Positions 34,894 to 39,260 of a stretch of DNA of 39,260 nucleotides are shown here, piece by piece. The notes below the pieces were generated by a model. The model ran no database searches. It had not been told where the DNA came from and saw only the letters and a program-made list of their open reading frames with translations. This stretch comes from a virus. Location of the stretch: IMG/VR virus record IMGVR_UViG_3300023118_000005, positions 1 to 39,260 of that record, one strand, 5' to 3'. The position numbers and the translations under genes are program-made. Within the stretch, counting starts at the first letter, position 1. Each line of letters begins with the position of its first letter.

Positions 34894-37708
34894 CAGCCAT
34901 TACTTTACGGTCGTTAGACAATTCTTTTATTCCTGATTGAGAACCTGATTTAGTTCCGGCTTCTGCTCCAATCGCAACGGCTTCAGCAATCATTTGAACC
35001 ATTTGTGAATTGTTCGCATTATTATTCAAATCGTTTTGATTTAAAATGTTTGATGCTCCATTAATTCCAACACCTCCACCAGCTTGATTTATTGCGCTTA
35101 ATTCATTTGCAAACATTGAAGTTGAACGCGCATTAATTACGCTTTCACCTGCTGATAAGTTTGTATTTATATTATCGCTAATTCCGGAACCTGATCCACG
35201 TAATCCAATTACACCAGTTGCATAACTAGGTGATTTACTAATTGTAGGCGTTTTAGTAGCTGTTATTTTTTTAACGTTAGCTAATCCCGCAACAACCGCA
35301 GCTCCCGCGGCAATTCCTCCTAATACTGGCCCAACAATTGGTATTCCAGATAATGCGCTATAAGCAGATGTTGCGGATTTATATGTATCAATTGTAGTTT
35401 GCGCAATTGCTGCAGCTTTTCCGGCTTTGCTTTCTGCTCCGAATATAGTTGCAAGACTTCCAAATGCATCACTTGCCAATTGAACTTTATTAGCTTGTAC
35501 TGATTTTTCAATATCTTCATTCATCTGCGCATACTTGGCATTGATTAAAGATATATCTGCGCCTGTTTGCTCAGCATCTGCAATTTCTTGCTGTCTTTTT
35601 ATTTCGTTTTGTGCTTTTTCAATCTCTGCTTGTGCTAAAAAGTTTTCCTCATTAGCAACTTTTTGGTTTTCTAAATCAAGTAATGCCTTTTCTTTTACAG
35701 ATGCTTCTCTTTCTATTGCTAATTGTTCATTAGCAATTCTGTTTTCTTCATTAACGCGATTTATTTCAGCATTGTATTCTTGTTCGTTAATAGCCCCTTG
35801 CTCTAAACGTATTTTTTGATACTCTTGATCAGCTTTTAAATTATTCGCTAACGCTTGTCTTTTTAATTCATATTGTTGAGCCGATAAAAACTTATCATTA
35901 TCAAGTATTCTTTGATTTTTATCAACTTCAATATTATATTCAAGTTCCGCATTCTGAATTGTTAGATCTGCATTTTTAGCCAAATAATCAACTCTTAACT
36001 GAGCCATTTGTGAATCAAATTCTGCCTGGCTAATTTTCTTTTTGCTAAGTTGTAATTTTAAATCTGCATATTCTTTATTGTAAAGCTCATAATTATAATT
36101 ATATTCATCCTCTGCTGATTTACGTTTAAACCCTTGTTCAGCTATGAATGCATCAATTCGTGCCTTGGATAATTTTAATTGTTCTTCTGTTGCTTTTTCT
36201 TGTCTTGCTTTCTCAGCATCAGCAGCTTCTTTACGTAATGAATTTAAATTGGCTAATTGTTCAGATTCTTGGCCGGTTATTCGTTCCTGAATGTCTGCTA
36301 TGTTAGCTTCGGCTTCGGCCCTGGCGTTTAATGCGTCTGTAGTCTGTCCCTCTGCTTTTAATTTTAAATTAGCTACTTGTAATTGCTTATTTGCTATAGC
36401 TAACTCAGAAGCTGATTGCTTTTGCAAAACAGATCCTAATTGATTGTTAATTGCAATTCTTTGAGCTATAGATTTAGTTTCGTCATCCCTTTGTTGTCTT
36501 AATTTCTCAGCAGTCTTTTGATATTCTAATTGTATCTTTCGTGCATTTCTTTGTTGTACTGCCAATTCCCCTTCGGCTCTGGCTAAATTGGCAGCCGCAA
36601 CCGACGAAGCTTTTACCTCCGAGGTAAATTTACGAACGCTTTTTGCGCTGTCTTCAAAACCTAAAAAATCTAATGCATCTGCGACAAGTCCCAAAGTATA
36701 TTCAGCTGCCTTACCTACGTTTTCAAGAACCTTTATAAACACATCGGCAAGAAATGTTCCGAGTGGTTTAATAATATTAAATAAGCCTTTAAATATCCCT
36801 GTAATTGCTCCAGTAACAACGGCAAGCTTTTGAGTTCCTTCCTCGGTACTTGTAAGCGACGCTTTAGCTAATTTAAACGCACCAACTACTAAGCCAACTG
36901 CAACAGCTAACGCGGCAATTGCAGCACCAATTGGAGTTGCTATAAAAGCTAATCCTGCCTGAATAGCTCCGACTATACCTACTCTTAAAGCGGTGAATGC
37001 TCCTGTAAACAAATTACCGGCACCACCAGCTTCTTTGGATCTTTCTATAAAAGACATTAAACCACCGTTAAAAGGATTTAATTCGCCTAAAGCATCTTTA
37101 ATACCTTTGGCATAATTACCTATTTCCATTTTAACCTTGCCTACTTCTGAAGTGTTTTCTTTTATAAATGCAGTATTTTTATCTATCTGAGCATTAACCT
37201 GGGATAATAATTCTGCCTCTTCTTCTATTTCAGGGTTTAATTGATTTGAAACATTATTTAAAGCAATGTTAGCAGCTCTAGCTTCATTTTTATTTTTTAT
37301 CTGTCTATCAATAGCTGCGTTACCTAAAGTAATTAATGATGTTGTCTTAGCTTCTGCGTTTTGATATGCGGTTAATTGAGTTGTAGTTTGATTAATTTCT
37401 TTTCGAACAACACCCATCTGTATTCCTAAGTTCTGTTCAGACTTATAAAGTTCCTTTTGTGTTTTTAAAAGATCTTCTAATTCTTTGTCGTTTTTAGAAA
37501 TAGCTTCTGTGTTATCTCCAGACGCAGCAGTCAAAGCCTTTTGTGTTTTGGTAAGTATATCTATTTGCCTTGCGGTTTCTTTTGACTGATCCGCATATTC
37601 TTTTTGAGCTTTTCTTAAATCGAAATATGTTTCTTGTAAATTAGATAGATTGCTTTCTAATTTTTGAGTATCTAAATTGAATGTCGCTAAATTTATAATC
37701 TCTGCCAT
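34880..37708 (-). CDS. Tape measure protein (942 aa)
   Basis: It sets tail length. At about 1.5 Angstrom per residue (established for siphovirus tape measures) 942 residues suggest a tail of about 140 nm. The N-terminal 210 residues are coiled-coil-rich. A hydrophobic segment follows (about 245-275, IPIG-like AAIAALAVAVGLVVGAF), then long charged coiled coils with many A-E-A-E repeats (about 380-750). A second hydrophobic part near 800 (GPVLGGIAAGAAVVAGL) precedes a polar C-terminus. It starts 2 bp after the large tail gene. Confidence 0.9.
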   Translation of the reverse strand: MAEIINLATFNLDTQKLESNLSNLQETYFDLRKAQKEYADQSKETARQIDILTKTQKALTAASGDNTEAISKNDKELEDLLKTQKELYKSEQNLGIQMGVVRKEINQTTTQLTAYQNAEAKTTSLITLGNAAIDRQIKNKNEARAANIALNNVSNQLNPEIEEEAELLSQVNAQIDKNTAFIKENTSEVGKVKMEIGNYAKGIKDALGELNPFNGGLMSFIERSKEAGGAGNLFTGAFTALRVGIVGAIQAGLAFIATPIGAAIAALAVAVGLVVGAFKLAKASLTSTEEGTQKLAVVTGAITGIFKGLFNIIKPLGTFLADVFIKVLENVGKAAEYTLGLVADALDFLGFEDSAKSVRKFTSEVKASSVAAANLARAEGELAVQQRNARKIQLEYQKTAEKLRQQRDDETKSIAQRIAINNQLGSVLQKQSASELAIANKQLQVANLKLKAEGQTTDALNARAEAEANIADIQERITGQESEQLANLNSLRKEAADAEKARQEKATEEQLKLSKARIDAFIAEQGFKRKSAEDEYNYNYELYNKEYADLKLQLSKKKISQAEFDSQMAQLRVDYLAKNADLTIQNAELEYNIEVDKNQRILDNDKFLSAQQYELKRQALANNLKADQEYQKIRLEQGAINEQEYNAEINRVNEENRIANEQLAIEREASVKEKALLDLENQKVANEENFLAQAEIEKAQNEIKRQQEIADAEQTGADISLINAKYAQMNEDIEKSVQANKVQLASDAFGSLATIFGAESKAGKAAAIAQTTIDTYKSATSAYSALSGIPIVGPVLGGIAAGAAVVAGLANVKKITATKTPTISKSPSYATGVIGLRGSGSGISDNINTNLSAGESVINARSTSMFANELSAINQAGGGVGINGASNILNQNDLNNNANNSQMVQMIAEAVAIGAEAGTKSGSQSGIKELSNDRKVMADAKF

Positions 37709-37710
37709 TA

Positions 37711-39260
37711 CTATACTTTATTAATTTTTATAAATTCACCAACTGAGTTTTTACCTTCTTCGTATGGCACTTTGTTGCAAATGTAAAATGCATTCTCTTG
37801 TTTAAAAAAAACTGGTCTTGTCAGATCAAGTCCAATGAAATCATTTATCGTTAATACTTGCTCTATTGAATGTATTCTAAAATTACTAAATATTCTTTGA
37901 TACTCTTGGTAATTGTTATAAACAGCCTCTTCGAAAAGCGTATCTGTATTTATTCCAATATGTATTTGAGGTACTTCCTGTTCATCGTTTAGTTTTTCAG
38001 AAATTAATTTATAACCTATTCCGTCACGATCAACTGTTTGTTTTCTTAAAAAATAAAACCTTCCGGATAATCCTTTATAAGAAATTTGCAATTCAGGTCC
38101 TGCGTCTTGATCTTCTTTAATTTCTATTTGCCAAATTTTATATTGGTTAGATTTTATTTCAAACCAATTTTCTGTTACTTGTTTTTTATCCGGAGCATAT
38201 ATTTTAGAACTTACAATCGTTTTTTCATCTTCTAAATTACGATTAAAAACATATAAATATCCATCACCAGTTAAATCTGTTTCATCATTCTTTTTTAATG
38301 CAAACACATTCTTTTGCGCATAATCATTAGCGTAAATTTCGTTAGTTCTTTTTACAAAAGTATGCGACATGTCTTGTGCGTTATCAAAATCTATCCGACT
38401 ATCTAATTTTATAAATTTAACGGTGTTTGATTCTAACTCATAAATTGGAGTTAGTCCAGTACGCCATAATATTTCCTTTATAAAATCTTTTACTAAGAAA
38501 TCTTTTAATTCATTTTCAAGATTAACGGTTCCTAAATCTGTTTTATAAACATTTAATATTGTACTATTATGCCTCCATTGAAGTATTTTTATTGAACCAC
38601 CCGGGCTAGTAGTTGGAGAAGTTATAAATACTTCTATGACATCACCCGCGTCACAAGATATTGTTAACAACAAGCTTCTTGCCTCTCCTGCAATACCTTC
38701 AGACGCTAAAATAGATCCGGCAACTATTCCGTTTTTTAAAATATCAACTCTGGGATTAACATTTGTTTTTTTATTAGTAATAAGTTGTCTATAAACAACA
38801 TACATTTCAGAAGTTAAATCAAATAAATAAGATGTTGTTTCGGGACAAATATAATTCCAGTTATACAATAAATATCCTTCTGTTATTGCCGAAGTGGTCC
38901 ATGAACGTTGCTCTTGAACAATTGAAGAAACACCTCCTAAAGATGCCATTCTATAATCTTGAAATGGGCCCTTTGTCATTACGGCAACTAATTCATTTTC
39001 CTGACCTTCCGCGGTATCTTTTGGATACGTAATGTATAACCCATCAATATATTCTAAGTTAGTATAATCACAATTAAACCCAAATGTTGAAAATATTAGC
39101 TTCCAAAGTTCTTTAACTGAAAAAGAAGGTGCTTGGTAGTCAATATTAATACCTTCGTTATAAACCAATTTACCGCCATAATCTGCAATAAGATAATTAT
39201 AATAAATATTATTAAAACTATTTACAACAGTACTTAATATTTTTTCATGATTGAAGTTTT
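37711..39260 (-). CDS. Tail protein, C-terminal part (gene continues at base 497 across the junction)
   Basis: The frame is open from 37711 to the end of the window and joins, through the shared 127-bp repeat, the segment starting with the ATG at 497. A TTG at 39168 is not the real start. The full 639-residue protein has a polar beta-rich middle (VYRQLITNKKTNVNPRV) and a C-terminus ending GEFIKINKV, with no enzymatic motif. It lies between two tail genes, so a tail tip or hub role is likely; no named family is certain. Confidence 0.85.
   Translation of the reverse strand, partial: NFNHEKILSTVVNSFNNIYYNYLIADYGGKLVYNEGINIDYQAPSFSVKELWKLIFSTFGFNCDYTNLEYIDGLYITYPKDTAEGQENELVAVMTKGPFQDYRMASLGGVSSIVQEQRSWTTSAITEGYLLYNWNYICPETTSYLFDLTSEMYVVYRQLITNKKTNVNPRVDILKNGIVAGSILASEGIAGEARSLLLTISCDAGDVIEVFITSPTTSPGGSIKILQWRHNSTILNVYKTDLGTVNLENELKDFLVKDFIKEILWRTGLTPIYELESNTVKFIKLDSRIDFDNAQDMSHTFVKRTNEIYANDYAQKNVFALKKNDETDLTGDGYLYVFNRNLEDEKTIVSSKIYAPDKKQVTENWFEIKSNQYKIWQIEIKEDQDAGPELQISYKGLSGRFYFLRKQTVDRDGIGYKLISEKLNDEQEVPQIHIGINTDTLFEEAVYNNYQEYQRIFSNFRIHSIEQVLTINDFIGLDLTRPVFFKQENAFYICNKVPYEEGKNSVGEFIKINKV
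39134..39260. repeat. Right copy of the 127-bp terminal direct repeat
   Basis: Exact copy of bases 1-127. Removing one copy gives a circular map of 39,133 bp with the large tail gene restored in frame. Confidence 0.95.

Noticed and set aside
37711-39168. TTG start giving a 485-residue tail protein
   Set aside because: The frame continues without a stop across the circular junction to an ATG at 497, giving a better 639-residue gene.
1-39260. Integrase, CRISPR array, tRNA genes and insertion sequences
   Set aside because: Looked for on both strands; no tyrosine or serine recombinase motif, spaced repeat array, cloverleaf or transposase was found.

Overview
The window is one complete, circularly assembled tailed-phage genome. 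Its first 127 bases are repeated exactly as its last 127 bases, the overlap an assembler leaves at the ends of a circular contig, so the true circle is about 39,133 bp. It is opened inside a tail gene, which runs across the junction and encodes one 639-residue protein. The DNA is strongly AT-rich (about 30% GC by eye). Genes start without clear Shine-Dalgarno sites, usually after a leader ending in AATT. Promoters are of the Bacteroidota type (TTG, 19-20 bases, TAnnTTTG). With the protein families this points to a siphovirus-like phage of a Flavobacteriia host, probably Flavobacterium; the host is an inference.

Almost everything reads on the minus strand. In transcription order from about 33.6 kb downward: (1) head and lysis genes: ClpP-like protease/scaffold, major capsid protein, two paralogous virion proteins flanking the portal, a beta-helix tail fibre, three small membrane proteins (holin candidates), a GH19 endolysin and a probable one-molecule spanin. 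(2) From 22.5 to 18.6 kb, an early operon with recombination genes (YqaJ/lambda exonuclease, SSB with an acidic tail, an associated DNA-metabolism protein), YopX and many small genes. (3) From 18.5 to 14.9 kb, two operons of small accessory genes. (4) From 14.9 to 9.0 kb, the replication operon: small HTH protein, DUF4373-type initiator with an iteron-like repeat cluster, RepA-type ATPase, RusA resolvase and a C5-cytosine methyltransferase. (5) From 9.0 to 6.0 kb, an XRE regulator with two matching operator-promoters, then small genes including one with a slippery-site frameshift. (6) A glycosyltransferase with its own promoter. (7) Terminase genes, head-tail connection and tail genes, the tape measure protein (across the contig junction) and two small regulators or zinc proteins, ending at a bidirectional terminator at 34.36 kb.

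The only plus-strand genes are two small membrane proteins at 33.8-34.35 kb. They lie behind a near-consensus promoter and a leader that can fold as two interlocking stems, one of them terminator-like.

No integrase, partition genes, tRNA, CRISPR or insertion sequence was seen. The genome carries no DNA polymerase, so host replication enzymes are presumably recruited. Most interesting are the twin-operator switch, the structured leader, the glycosyltransferase cassette, the u-spanin, the frameshift gene, the initiator-embedded repeats and several families of paralogous small proteins.
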